5,863 nucleotides of DNA from Gemmatimonadota bacterium (GCA_002731735.1 PCCM01000035.1:15375-21237), one strand, 5' to 3'; counted from the stretch's first letter, positions 1-5,863 are shown. Translations and numbers: made by a program. Notes: generated from the sequence alone by a model not told the origin.

Positions 1-1622
1 ACGGCGCCGTCCTCCGCAATATGAGCTGCCACGCCACGCCAGGCGCGGTCGATCACCGGTCGGTAGCTGTCATCGAGCCAGCCGAGCCGCACCCCGCGGG
101 CGAGCGCCACAAGCGTCATGGAGGTCACCGTCAGCTCCCGATAGCTGCCGGGCTCGTCCACGACCTGCTGCCACATGCCATCCGGCGCCTGATGACGTAG
201 GAGCACCTCGGCGTGCCGACGGTAGATGTCTAAGACACGCGCCCGGTCCGCCCAATCGTCCGGAAGAAACGTCAGGGCTTCCGTCAGGCCGAGTATGGCG
301 AATCCGTTCGCGCGGCCCCAGGCGTGTGGCCCTCTCGCGGAGTGGACGAACAGGCCGTCGGACCGCTGGAGACTCTCGGCGTAGGACGTCAGGAGGCGCC
401 CGACGGTCGCTCCGTACCGGGCGTCCCCTGTGCGCCCGCCGACACGTGACAACAGGCTGGTCGCCATGAACATGTCGTCGGTCCAACCCGTCGGTGACCG
501 AAGGATATCGTCAGGCGCCTGAAGGCGCCCGTCGGGCGATTGGGGAAACACGAACTCGGCTCCGGCGACGGCGAGATCGAGGGCTTCCTGGCTCCGGCCA
601 GGCTCGGAGAAGTCCACGAACGCGAAGAGACCGGCCAAGTTGGTGAGCCGGTAAGGCTGGGAAACCGTCGGTGCCTCTCCGGAAAGAAAACGGGCCATCT
701 GGTTTCGCACTTTCTCGACCAGCGCGTCGTCGCCAAGGCGAGTGGCCAAGCGCAACGTATTGGACCAAGCCACCGCGGGGATGTAGCTCACACCGGGGGA
801 CGCCGGATACCGGTTTGCCAGGACCGTCGCGACCTCAAGCGGCGTTCGGCTACTCCTCTCGAGCAGCGCCTCGTGTAACGGTGACCTGGGGAGCGAGGCC
901 GCAGCCTCAAGAAGGGTTCGCAACATTCGGGGCGCACCGTCGACGTTTGTCGAGACCCGGACGCCTGCGACCGGGCCCAATCCCGAGGGTGTGCCCGTAG
1001 AGATGGCGGCGGCGAGTGAAGCCTCGGGGGGACGGGGGCCGTCCAGAGTAAGCGTGCCCGCCGCGCCCGAGATCTCCCAGGACTGGTCTTGCCCCGATCG
1101 AACCTCCAAGACCAGATCGGGTGCTTGAAATGCTACCCAGCGCCACAGGTACCTCAATTCGGGAGACGTATCGTGATTGTAGAAGCCACCCTCTGGAGGG
1201 AAAGCCAGATCTCCTGACGACTCAGGACCGCCGCCGGAGGTCCCGGGCGAACACCGCTGTGGGTGGGCGCACGGCAGCGCGGTGATCGTCCAGGAGCGCC
1301 GGAGCGCAGCAGGGGCGTCGCTTTTGAACCACCTGAGCGCTTCCAGGACCGCCTGGGCGCTCTCGGACGTCCGGTCGAGTCCGCCCACGATCACCAGACG
1401 CCTCTCGGGATCTCCGACACTCCCCGCGTGCTCGAGCGTGAGCAGGCGCTCGTTGGCTCGCGTGAGCCCGGCGGCCGCTACGACGGACGGAGCTCCCGGT
1501 AGTGCGGCCACCGTCTGGAGGGCGCTCAGAAGTGGGTCGTTTGTGGTCTGAGCAGAGCCCACTTGCACTGACATGACCACCAGGGCGGCCGAAAATCCCA
1601 GTCGTGGCGTGTTGGTTCTCAA
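1..1622 (-). CDS. Exported GH88/GH105-type unsaturated-uronyl glycoside hydrolase with a degenerate M14-like N-terminal region (3'-truncated by window edge)
   Basis: An open frame of about 540 codons runs without a stop from a TTG at 1622 to the window edge, so the C-terminus is missing. Residues 1-24 form a Sec signal peptide: basic MRTNTPR, hydrophobic LGFSAALVVM, then GSA before Q25; there is no lipobox Cys. Residues 70-180 resemble a zinc-carboxypeptidase (M14) fold, with LVIVGGLDRTSES (76-88), FPPEGGFYN (141-149) and LWRWVAFQAPDLVLEVRSG (159-177), but the metal-binding His/Glu are not visible. From about residue 250 an alpha/alpha-barrel of GH88/GH105 type follows, with TDDMFM (381-386, candidate catalytic Asp), WGRANGF (435-441) and GMWQQVVDEPGSYRELTVT (482-500). 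Known members remove 4,5-unsaturated uronic acid from oligosaccharides released by polysaccharide lyases. TTG is preferred over ATG 1574 because it completes the signal peptide and has AGGGGGG five bases upstream. The exact family (88 or 105) and substrate are not certain. Confidence 0.72.
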   Translation of the reverse strand, partial: MRTNTPRLGFSAALVVMSVQVGSAQTTNDPLLSALQTVAALPGAPSVVAAAGLTRANERLLTLEHAGSVGDPERRLVIVGGLDRTSESAQAVLEALRWFKSDAPAALRRSWTITALPCAHPQRCSPGTSGGGPESSGDLAFPPEGGFYNHDTSPELRYLWRWVAFQAPDLVLEVRSGQDQSWEISGAAGTLTLDGPRPPEASLAAAISTGTPSGLGPVAGVRVSTNVDGAPRMLRTLLEAAASLPRSPLHEALLERSSRTPLEVATVLANRYPASPGVSYIPAVAWSNTLRLATRLGDDALVEKVRNQMARFLSGEAPTVSQPYRLTNLAGLFAFVDFSEPGRSQEALDLAVAGAEFVFPQSPDGRLQAPDDILRSPTGWTDDMFMATSLLSRVGGRTGDARYGATVGRLLTSYAESLQRSDGLFVHSARGPHAWGRANGFAILGLTEALTFLPDDWADRARVLDIYRRHAEVLLRHQAPDGMWQQVVDEPGSYRELTVTSMTLVALARGVRLGWLDDSYRPVIDRAWRGVAAHIAEDGA

Positions 1623-1627
1623 GGCGG

Positions 1628-1634
1628 CCCCCCT
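1628..1634 (-). promoter_or_regulatory. Ribosome binding site deciding the TTG start
   Basis: On the minus strand AGGGGGG lies five bases before TTG 1622. It supports this unusual start codon over the in-frame ATG at 1574, which would cut the signal peptide in half. It also supports TTG over the in-frame GTG codons near 1677, which would lengthen the signal peptide and place the upstream repeats inside the gene. Confidence 0.5.
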
Positions 1635-1638
1635 GTGG

Positions 1639-1675
1639 AAACCCGATGGTACCAGTAGAAAACCCCACGGTACCA
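1639..1675. repeat. Pair of GGTACC-centred direct repeats, putative operator
   Basis: Two 16-base copies of the form AAACCCSAYGGTACCA occur at 1639-1654 and 1660-1675. They match at 14 of 16 bases and sit 21 bp apart, about two helical turns, so both face the same side of the DNA. Each contains the palindrome GGTACC (1648-1653 and 1669-1674). The pair is framed by perfect 7-base inverted arms, CCTGTGG (1632-1638) and CCACAGG (1673-1679). The site lies 17-53 bases upstream of the hydrolase start codon, a typical place for a repressor or activator. The regulator is not identifiable from this window. Confidence 0.5.
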
Positions 1676-1683
1676 CAGGTCAT
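1654..1683 (-). promoter_or_regulatory. Possible sigma70-type promoter of the hydrolase gene
   Basis: On the minus strand ATGACC (1683-1678) and TCTACT (1659-1654) each match four of six consensus bases and are 18 bp apart. If this is real, one GGTACC repeat lies between the -35 and -10 boxes and the other covers the transcription start, which is repressor-like geometry. The match is weak and could be chance in this base composition. Confidence 0.25.
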
Positions 1684-1718
1684 GCCAGCTTGCCAGGGAG
1701 GCGAGAGAACTCGAATGG

Positions 1719-1761
1719 GGGCGGCGCGGGCTTCGGCTTCGAGCCGAGCCCCACGCCGCCC
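1719..1761 (-). terminator. Long GC-rich stem-loop downstream of ilvB
   Basis: The outer arms GGGCGGCG (1719-1726) and CGCCGCCC (1754-1761) are perfectly complementary. Inside them GGGCT-T-CGGCT (1728-1738) pairs with AGCCGAGCCC (1742-1751), with one bulged T and a three-base TCG loop. The stem totals about 18 bp. It begins 82 bases after the ilvB stop and precedes the control region of the next gene, so it is well placed to end ilvB transcription and insulate the hydrolase gene. Neither strand has a proper T-run after the stem, so it is either a non-canonical terminator or an RNA 3'-end stabiliser. Confidence 0.5.
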
Positions 1762-1843
1762 GTTGTGTGAGCGAATCGATCTGGATCTAACCGACAATCC
1801 AACCGATCAGAGCCGTCATTCGCGGCCCCAAGAAGGAGGTGCC

Positions 1844-3688
1844 CTAAAACATCTCCGACGGATCCGGCTCGTGGCCCTTTCCCGGCCCGTAGCGGTTGGG
1901 AATGAATTCCCCGGTGATCATATCCCGGTACGAGAGGCCGGGCCCCACCATGGGATAGACGTGGGCTTGGGTGTCGATGATGACCTCAAGGAAGGCCGGG
2001 CCGTCGAAGCTCAGAAATTCCTCCAGAACGGTGGGCACGTCTTCCTTTTGGTCGAGACGTTTCGCGTACTCGAAGCCGTCGGCTCGAGCGGTCTTCACAA
2101 AATTCTTTTTCCTGAGTGACTTGTCGCTCGCCGAGAGCCGGCCCTTGAAGAAGAGCCGTTGCCACTGCATGACCATCCCGTCACCGAAGTTGTTCAGCAC
2201 GATGATCTTGATGGGCAGGTCGTAGGTGGTGACGGTCTCGAACTCGCCGAGATTCATGCGAATGCTCGCGTCGCCGTCCACGTCGATGACCAGCTTGTCC
2301 GGGCGAGCGAATTGCGCGCCTATTGCTGCCGGGAGACCAAATCCCATCGTGCCCATACTCCCGGAAGTGAGCCAAAGGCGCGGCTCCCGAAAGTCGGAGT
2401 ACTGTGCGGCCCACATCTGGTGCTGGCCGACCCCGGTCGAGATGATCGCCTTGCCCTGTGTGATGCGATTCATCGTCTCGATGATGTAGTGGGGCTGGAT
2501 GAGGTCGCTCTCCCGGTCGTAGTTCAGCGCGTAGGTGGTCTTGAGCTCCGCCACTTCGGCGTGCCAAGCTGAAAAATCTGCGTTGAAATCGGCCCTACGC
2601 CCGTACTCGGTCAGGGCTTCCAAGGCGCCTTTGAGAATGCCGACGTGGTGCCAGTCGGCTTCCTTGACCTTGTGGATCTCCGCGGGATCGATGTCCAAGT
2701 GGAAAACGTGGCGCGCCTTGGGTGCGAATTCGGGCGGATCACCGGCGACGCGATCATCGAAGCGCGCTCCCACGGCGATGAGCAGGTCACAGTCTTCGAC
2801 CGCGTAGTTCGCATGCGCGGTACCGTGCATTCCCAACATATGAAGGCACAGCGGTTCTGTGGTATCGAGGCCACCCAGTCCCATGAGCGTCGTGACGCCG
2901 GGAAGGCCAAAGGTCTTCGAGAACGCCCGTAGGGCGTCTGAGGCGTTACCGTTGATCACCCCGCCTCCGGCGTAGATCAGAGGGCGCTTGCTCTCCGCCA
3001 GCATGCTGAAGAACTCAGCACATTGGTCGTCGCCCAACGTGTTGGACTCGACCTCGGCAAGCCGGTGCCGATAACCGGGGACGGGCAGAGATCCCTCGCC
3101 CTGAAAAGCCCCTTCCCAGTTCTGCACGTCCTTTGGAATGTCCACCACCACGGGCCCAGGCCTGCCGGTCCGGGCGATCTCGAAGGCGGTACGGACCGTG
3201 GACTCGAGACTCTCGGGATCCGTGATCAGGAAGACGTGTTTCGCCACCGAGCCCATGACCGCAGTGACTGGTGCTTCCTGAAACGCGTCGGTACCGATCG
3301 CCGCCCTTGGCACCTGCCCGCAGATGAGCACGATCGGCACGGAGTCGGCCATACAGTCTCGCACGGGTGTAACACAGTTGGTCGCGCCCGGGCCGGAGGT
3401 GACGATGGCGACTCCGACACCCCCACTGGCGCGGGCGTAGCCGGCCGCCATGAAGCCGGCGCCCTGCTCATTGGCCGGGACGATAAGGGGCATCGGCTCC
3501 TCCCCGCCCGAGGCGTGCGCTTCGTTGTAGCGGAACACGGCGTCGTACGTCGGCAGGATCGCTCCCCCGCTGTAGCCGAAGATAGTCCGCACCCCCTCGT
3601 CGGCGAGCACCTGTATGATGATCTCGGCGCCGCTCATGATTGTGCCCGCCAGGGTGTGTGCCGGCTTCATTTTGGTATCCACGTCCAT
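1844..3688 (-). CDS. ilvB: Acetolactate (acetohydroxyacid) synthase, large catalytic subunit
   Basis: This ThDP- and FAD-dependent enzyme condenses two pyruvates to acetolactate, or pyruvate with 2-oxobutyrate to acetohydroxybutyrate, the first common step of branched-chain amino acid synthesis in the cytoplasm. From the ATG at 3688 the protein has 614 residues with all three domains. The N-terminal domain shows FGYSGGAILPTYDA (37-50), the cofactor-activating Glu74 in ANEQGAG, and TSGPGATN (97-104). GQVPRAAIGTDAFQE follows before the FAD-binding middle domain. The C-terminal ThDP anchor GDAS (472-475) reaches LNN (498-500), followed by GMVMQWQ (504-510). The family motif GYPGG reads GYSGG here, and the usual MN-QEL after the anchor reads MNLGEF, suggesting a divergent subclass. 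Start choice is uncertain: the frame extends to GTG 3772, and ATG 3670 or ATG 3637 (MSGAEI, where family homology begins) are alternatives; none has a strong ribosome binding site. Its partner ilvN is divergent, not downstream. Confidence 0.95.
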   Translation of the reverse strand: MDVDTKMKPAHTLAGTIMSGAEIIIQVLADEGVRTIFGYSGGAILPTYDAVFRYNEAHASGGEEPMPLIVPANEQGAGFMAAGYARASGGVGVAIVTSGPGATNCVTPVRDCMADSVPIVLICGQVPRAAIGTDAFQEAPVTAVMGSVAKHVFLITDPESLESTVRTAFEIARTGRPGPVVVDIPKDVQNWEGAFQGEGSLPVPGYRHRLAEVESNTLGDDQCAEFFSMLAESKRPLIYAGGGVINGNASDALRAFSKTFGLPGVTTLMGLGGLDTTEPLCLHMLGMHGTAHANYAVEDCDLLIAVGARFDDRVAGDPPEFAPKARHVFHLDIDPAEIHKVKEADWHHVGILKGALEALTEYGRRADFNADFSAWHAEVAELKTTYALNYDRESDLIQPHYIIETMNRITQGKAIISTGVGQHQMWAAQYSDFREPRLWLTSGSMGTMGFGLPAAIGAQFARPDKLVIDVDGDASIRMNLGEFETVTTYDLPIKIIVLNNFGDGMVMQWQRLFFKGRLSASDKSLRKKNFVKTARADGFEYAKRLDQKEDVPTVLEEFLSFDGPAFLEVIIDTQAHVYPMVGPGLSYRDMITGEFIPNRYGPGKGHEPDPSEMF

Positions 3689-3838
3689 CTTTGAATCTTG
3701 AGATCCGGAGGCTGGTGTTGTCGCCCCCGAAAGGTGGATAACGGCCCACGTATTGCAAGAGGGGCCACCCACAGCGAAAGTTGCCTCTCACGAAACACGC
3801 TTCGATTAAGCCTTCTAATTAGCCCTAGGCGTCTTCAG
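3689..3838. promoter_or_regulatory. Divergent ilvB-ilvN intergenic control region
   Basis: This segment separates the 5' ends of ilvB and ilvN and must hold promoters for both; it shrinks to 66 bases if ilvB starts at GTG 3772. On the plus strand TTGCCT (3781-3786) and GATTAA (3804-3809) are 17 bp apart. A better -10 match, TCTAAT (3814-3819), lies in an AT-rich patch that includes the palindrome CTAATTAG (3815-3822). I found no convincing promoter toward ilvB, and no leader peptide rich in Ile, Val or Leu codons with an attenuator. Both strands are open in parts of this region, but the translations do not look like family sequence. Confidence 0.4.
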
Positions 3839-4336
3839 ATGCGGCATATCATATCAGTCTTGTTGCAGAACGAGGCGGGAGCGCTCTCTCGCGTCACCAA
3901 CCTGTTCTCGACCAGAGGCTTCAACATCGAGAGCCTCAACGTGGCACCCACCGATGAGGAGACCGTCTCGCGGCTCACGGTCGTCTCGACGGGCTCGGAC
4001 GCCATCATCGATCAGATTTCGAAGCATCTGGGCAAGCTGGTGGATGTAGTGAACATCGTGGACATGACGGGTACCGATCACATCGAGCGGGAGCTGGCTC
4101 TGTTCAAGCTGCGTCTCGGGAAGGGTGGAGAGGAAGAGTTGGCCGGTGTGGTCGAGGAGTTTGGCGGCCGGATTCTGGATGACTCCGGTGGGTACTTCAC
4201 GGTCGAGTTGGTCAGTGGGGGACCGAAGATCGACGGCTTCATGGCGCGGATGGGCGAACTCGGAGAGGTGGAGTCTCTCACACGCAGCGGCGCGATGGCC
4301 GTCACTAGGGGCGCTCCGATTTCTACGACAGGCTGA
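3839..4336 (+). CDS. ilvN: Acetolactate synthase, small regulatory subunit
   Basis: The 165-residue product is close to the usual length of about 160. It binds the IlvB catalytic subunit, raises its activity and confers feedback inhibition by valine. The N-terminal ACT domain (about residues 3-75) opens with ISVLLQNEAGALSRV and continues with FSTRGFNIESL. Gly14 and Asn29, at the positions known to affect valine sensitivity in the E. coli IlvH family, are both present, so valine control is likely retained. The second domain (about 80-158) begins at ERELALFKL and contains FGGRILDDS and a closing LTRSGAMAVTRG. The open frame reaches back to 3698, but ATG 3839 matches the family N-terminus; only a weak AGG lies upstream. 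The gene is divergent from ilvB, whereas most bacteria have ilvBN or ilvIH as adjacent co-directional genes. It ends 20 bases before the stop of a convergent small gene. Confidence 0.93.
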   Translation: MRHIISVLLQNEAGALSRVTNLFSTRGFNIESLNVAPTDEETVSRLTVVSTGSDAIIDQISKHLGKLVDVVNIVDMTGTDHIERELALFKLRLGKGGEEELAGVVEEFGGRILDDSGGYFTVELVSGGPKIDGFMARMGELGEVESLTRSGAMAVTRGAPISTTG

Positions 4337-4356
4337 GGTCTAGCTGGCGTCGGTGC

Positions 4357-4557
4357 CTAGGTGAGGACCGCGACGTTCCAAGCCACCCAAACGAGAGCCA
4401 GAGCAGTGAGAATCCAGGCCTCGATCCGGGGCATATCCTGCGGCACCTTTTCGCCGTGGAACCACGCGATGACCGTGGCTGCGGGAAGTCCCACGATCAG
4501 GAAGCTGAGCAGGAGGTCGGAACTACTCTGAGGGAGCCACGACCCGTCGACCACCAT
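4357..4557 (-). CDS. Small two-helix membrane protein, function unknown
   Basis: The 66-residue product has two predicted membrane helices: about 13-33 (DLLLSFLIVGLPAATVIAWF) and about 46-65 (AWILTALALVWVAWNVAVL). A short polar loop, HGEKVPQDMPRIE, separates them. ATG 4557 is preceded by GGAGG (4570-4566) with an eight-base spacer, one of the best ribosome binding sites in the window, so I treat it as a real gene. The helix-loop text AWFHGEK recalls, from memory, a membrane segment found inside larger bacterial TPR, TolB-like or kinase-type proteins; here it stands alone, and I assign no function. It lies 46 bases after the stop of the upstream carrier gene on the same strand, so co-transcription is likely. 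It converges with ilvN, whose stop is 20 bases away. Confidence 0.65.
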   Translation of the reverse strand: MVVDGSWLPQSSSDLLLSFLIVGLPAATVIAWFHGEKVPQDMPRIEAWILTALALVWVAWNVAVLT

Positions 4558-4565
4558 GCTGCCAA

Positions 4566-4570
4566 CCTCC
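4566..4570 (-). promoter_or_regulatory. Strong ribosome binding site of the small membrane protein
   Basis: GGAGG on the minus strand, within ACGGAGG, sits eight bases before ATG 4557. Its quality is the main support for translation of the 66-residue gene and for this start. Confidence 0.6.
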
Positions 4571-4603
4571 GTACCAGGATGGTCTCTTCCTCTTTGGAGC
4601 TGG

Positions 4604-5854
4604 TCATCGCCGGTCCTCGATGGTGTCGGTCATCGTGCCGCCACCCTCCACGACATCCCCTCCGCAGAGCCCCTCCACTATTACCGCCGCGGCCACGTGT
4701 CCGGTGATGTTGGTCGCGCTCCGAAACATGTCCGGAAGCCGGTCGATTCCAAGGAGGACCCCCAGGCCGGCAACGGGCACACCGGCTACCTCGAGTATCG
4801 GGGTCAGCGTCACGATGCTGGCGGAAGGCACGGGAGCCACCGACATGGCCACGACGAAGCCTACGAATCCGACACTCAGCAGGGTGGTGAACGGAAGTGG
4901 GACGTCGTAAAGAGTTGCGAGGAACACAACCGCTCCCGCCTGAAAGAGGGCACTGCCCGCCCGATTGATGGCCGCTCCCAGAGACAGGACGAGCGAGGAC
5001 ACGGCGGGGGACACACCGAGTGCCTCGGCGTCTTCGAACATGACCGGGAGTGACGCCACCGAGCTGGTTGTGGAGAATCCGATCACAAAACTGCCGGACA
5101 CTCCCTTAACGAACTCCGCTATGCCCTTCTTTCCGAGGAGCCGTACGGCCGGCAGGTAGAAGAGCAGAATGAACACGAACAGCCCGACGACCACAGTCGC
5201 CACGAACACGGCCAAGCCTGCCAGCAACCCCAGCCCCATCCCGGCAACAACCGGTGCGGCAAGTCCGAACACACCGGCGGGTGCGGTCCACAAGATCCAG
5301 TGAATGAGCCGGACGAATACGGCGCTGATGTCCTCGGCGAAGGTGATCAGCCGCTGGCGACGTGCTTCCGCCACGGCTCCCGTCGCGGCGGCTAGGAGGA
5401 GTGTGAATACGATCAGCGGCAGCAGGGCTCCGTCCGCCGCGGCGGCGAACGGGTTGGCTGGGATCAGGCGCAAGATGAGGTCGAGGAGGCCGGGGAGTTC
5501 TTGGGCGCTCTCGACGGTTGTCGGTACCTCGACGGCCACGGGCCAGAGGGTCATCGCAAGGGTCATGAACCCCATGCCGATGACGATGGCGGGGACGGTC
5601 GTTCCCCAGAAGAAACCCAAGGCGGACCCCCCGAGCTTGCCCACCGTCCTCGGGTTTCCGAGGCGTGCGACCCCGACGAAGATGGTCGTCACCACGAGGG
5701 GGATGACCACCATTCGGATCGCGTTGATGAAAAGTGTACCCAGGGGCGCTACGCCAGCAGCCAAGCGGTCGAGCAGATCGATGTCGGTGGCACTGGTGAG
5801 CAGCCCGAGCGCGAGTCCGAGGATCAGCCCAAGGGCCGTGGCTCGCTGATTCAT
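4604..5854 (-). CDS. Dicarboxylate/amino-acid:cation symporter (DAACS, glutamate-transporter fold) with altered cation sites
   Basis: The 416-residue inner-membrane carrier has the length and helix pattern of the GltP/GltPh family, which imports acidic amino acids or C4-dicarboxylates with Na+ or H+. Family marks include a first helix at about 5-22, GTLFINAIRMVVIPLV (39-54), the serine-rich hairpin STTSS (261-265) before LPV, GAAINRAGSALFQ (293-305) and LLGIDRLPDMFRSATNITG (367-385). By alignment with GltPh from memory, substrate residues Asp394 and Arg397 are kept as Asp375 and Arg378, and Asp390 and Asn401 as Asp371 and Asn382. However, the NMDGT motif is NRAGS (297-301), losing Asp312, and the Asp405 position is His386. 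Coupling may therefore be to H+ or otherwise unusual. The residues after about 396 form a glycine-rich polar tail. ATG 5854 is nine bases from the window edge, so a slightly earlier start cannot be excluded. The small membrane gene follows 46 bases downstream. Confidence 0.88.
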   Translation of the reverse strand: MNQRATALGLILGLALGLLTSATDIDLLDRLAAGVAPLGTLFINAIRMVVIPLVVTTIFVGVARLGNPRTVGKLGGSALGFFWGTTVPAIVIGMGFMTLAMTLWPVAVEVPTTVESAQELPGLLDLILRLIPANPFAAAADGALLPLIVFTLLLAAATGAVAEARRQRLITFAEDISAVFVRLIHWILWTAPAGVFGLAAPVVAGMGLGLLAGLAVFVATVVVGLFVFILLFYLPAVRLLGKKGIAEFVKGVSGSFVIGFSTTSSVASLPVMFEDAEALGVSPAVSSLVLSLGAAINRAGSALFQAGAVVFLATLYDVPLPFTTLLSVGFVGFVVAMSVAPVPSASIVTLTPILEVAGVPVAGLGVLLGIDRLPDMFRSATNITGHVAAAVIVEGLCGGDVVEGGGTMTDTIEDRR

Positions 5855-5863
5855 GCGTCCACG

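Larger units (their letters stand above)
1623..1843. other. Intergenic region between the ilvB stop and the hydrolase start
   Basis: This 221-base gap holds the GC-rich hairpin (1719-1761) on the ilvB side and the direct-repeat operator candidate with a possible promoter (1639-1683) on the hydrolase side. I see no credible small gene in 1762-1843 or 1684-1718. A strong Shine-Dalgarno-like string on the plus strand near 1832 has no start codon behind it. Confidence 0.6.

Noticed and set aside
1222..1797. Minus-strand open frame of 191 codons overlapping the hydrolase N-terminus
   Set aside because: It is in another frame from the hydrolase, whose signal peptide and domain motifs are continuous. 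The alternative product is Arg/Gly-rich without motifs and crosses the hairpin and operator region.
1831..1840. Perfect Shine-Dalgarno-like AGAAGGAGGT on the plus strand
   Set aside because: No start codon follows at a usable distance, and the downstream plus strand is antisense to the ilvB 3' end.
3023..3694. Long plus-strand open frame of 223 codons opposite ilvB
   Set aside because: It lies wholly antisense to clearly conserved ilvB sequence, shows no family motifs, and has the Arg/His/Gly-rich composition typical of a GC-rich shadow frame.
3689..3838. Attenuator or leader peptide for branched-chain amino acid control
   Set aside because: No short frame rich in Ile, Leu or Val codons followed by alternative hairpins was found on either strand.
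4348..4375. Imperfect hairpin (CGTCG / CGACG) just after the ilvN stop
   Set aside because: Only five outer base pairs with an irregular interior, no T-run, and it lies partly within the convergent small gene; too weak to call a terminator.
4556..5053. Plus-strand open frame opposite the carrier gene
   Set aside because: Low-complexity His/Arg/Gly translation on the strand opposite a well-conserved membrane carrier; a codon-bias shadow.
5304..5849. Plus-strand open frame of 181 codons opposite the carrier start
   Set aside because: Ser/Arg/Thr-rich mirror of the hydrophobic codons of the carrier; no recognisable domain.

Overview
The window is GC-rich bacterial DNA carrying five protein genes; I see no RNA gene, insertion sequence, prophage or CRISPR array. 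No gene is diagnostic for a phylum. The base composition, the subclass of acetolactate synthase and an exported GH88/GH105-type enzyme would suit an environmental bacterium of a Gemmatimonadota- or PVC-like lineage, but that is only an inference.

Layout. Positions 1-1622 (minus strand) hold an exported two-part protein whose C-terminus runs off the window: a signal peptide, a degenerate metallocarboxypeptidase (M14)-like region, then a GH88/GH105 unsaturated-uronyl hydrolase-type domain. Its upstream gap (1623-1843) contains a pair of GGTACC-centred direct repeats spaced 21 bp apart, enclosed by 7-bp inverted arms. It also holds a long GC-rich hairpin that probably ends the ilvB transcript. 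ilvB (1844-3688, minus strand) encodes the catalytic subunit of acetolactate/acetohydroxyacid synthase. ilvN (3839-4336, plus strand) encodes its ACT-domain regulatory subunit and is transcribed divergently from ilvB. ilvN converges on a 66-residue two-helix membrane protein (4357-4557, minus strand). That small gene lies just downstream of a glutamate-transporter-fold (DAACS) carrier (4604-5854, minus strand) and is probably co-transcribed with it.

Function. ilvB and ilvN together supply the first common step of valine, leucine and isoleucine synthesis; the unusual point is that the two subunits are split across a shared intergenic region. The GH88-like gene belongs to polysaccharide breakdown and has its own putative operator. 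The carrier keeps the carboxylate-binding residues of its family but has lost acidic residues of two cation sites, so its coupling ion is doubtful.

No completely new system is evident. The points most worth following are the repeat-bearing control region, the M14-like/GH88 fusion, the atypical carrier and the split ilvB/ilvN arrangement.
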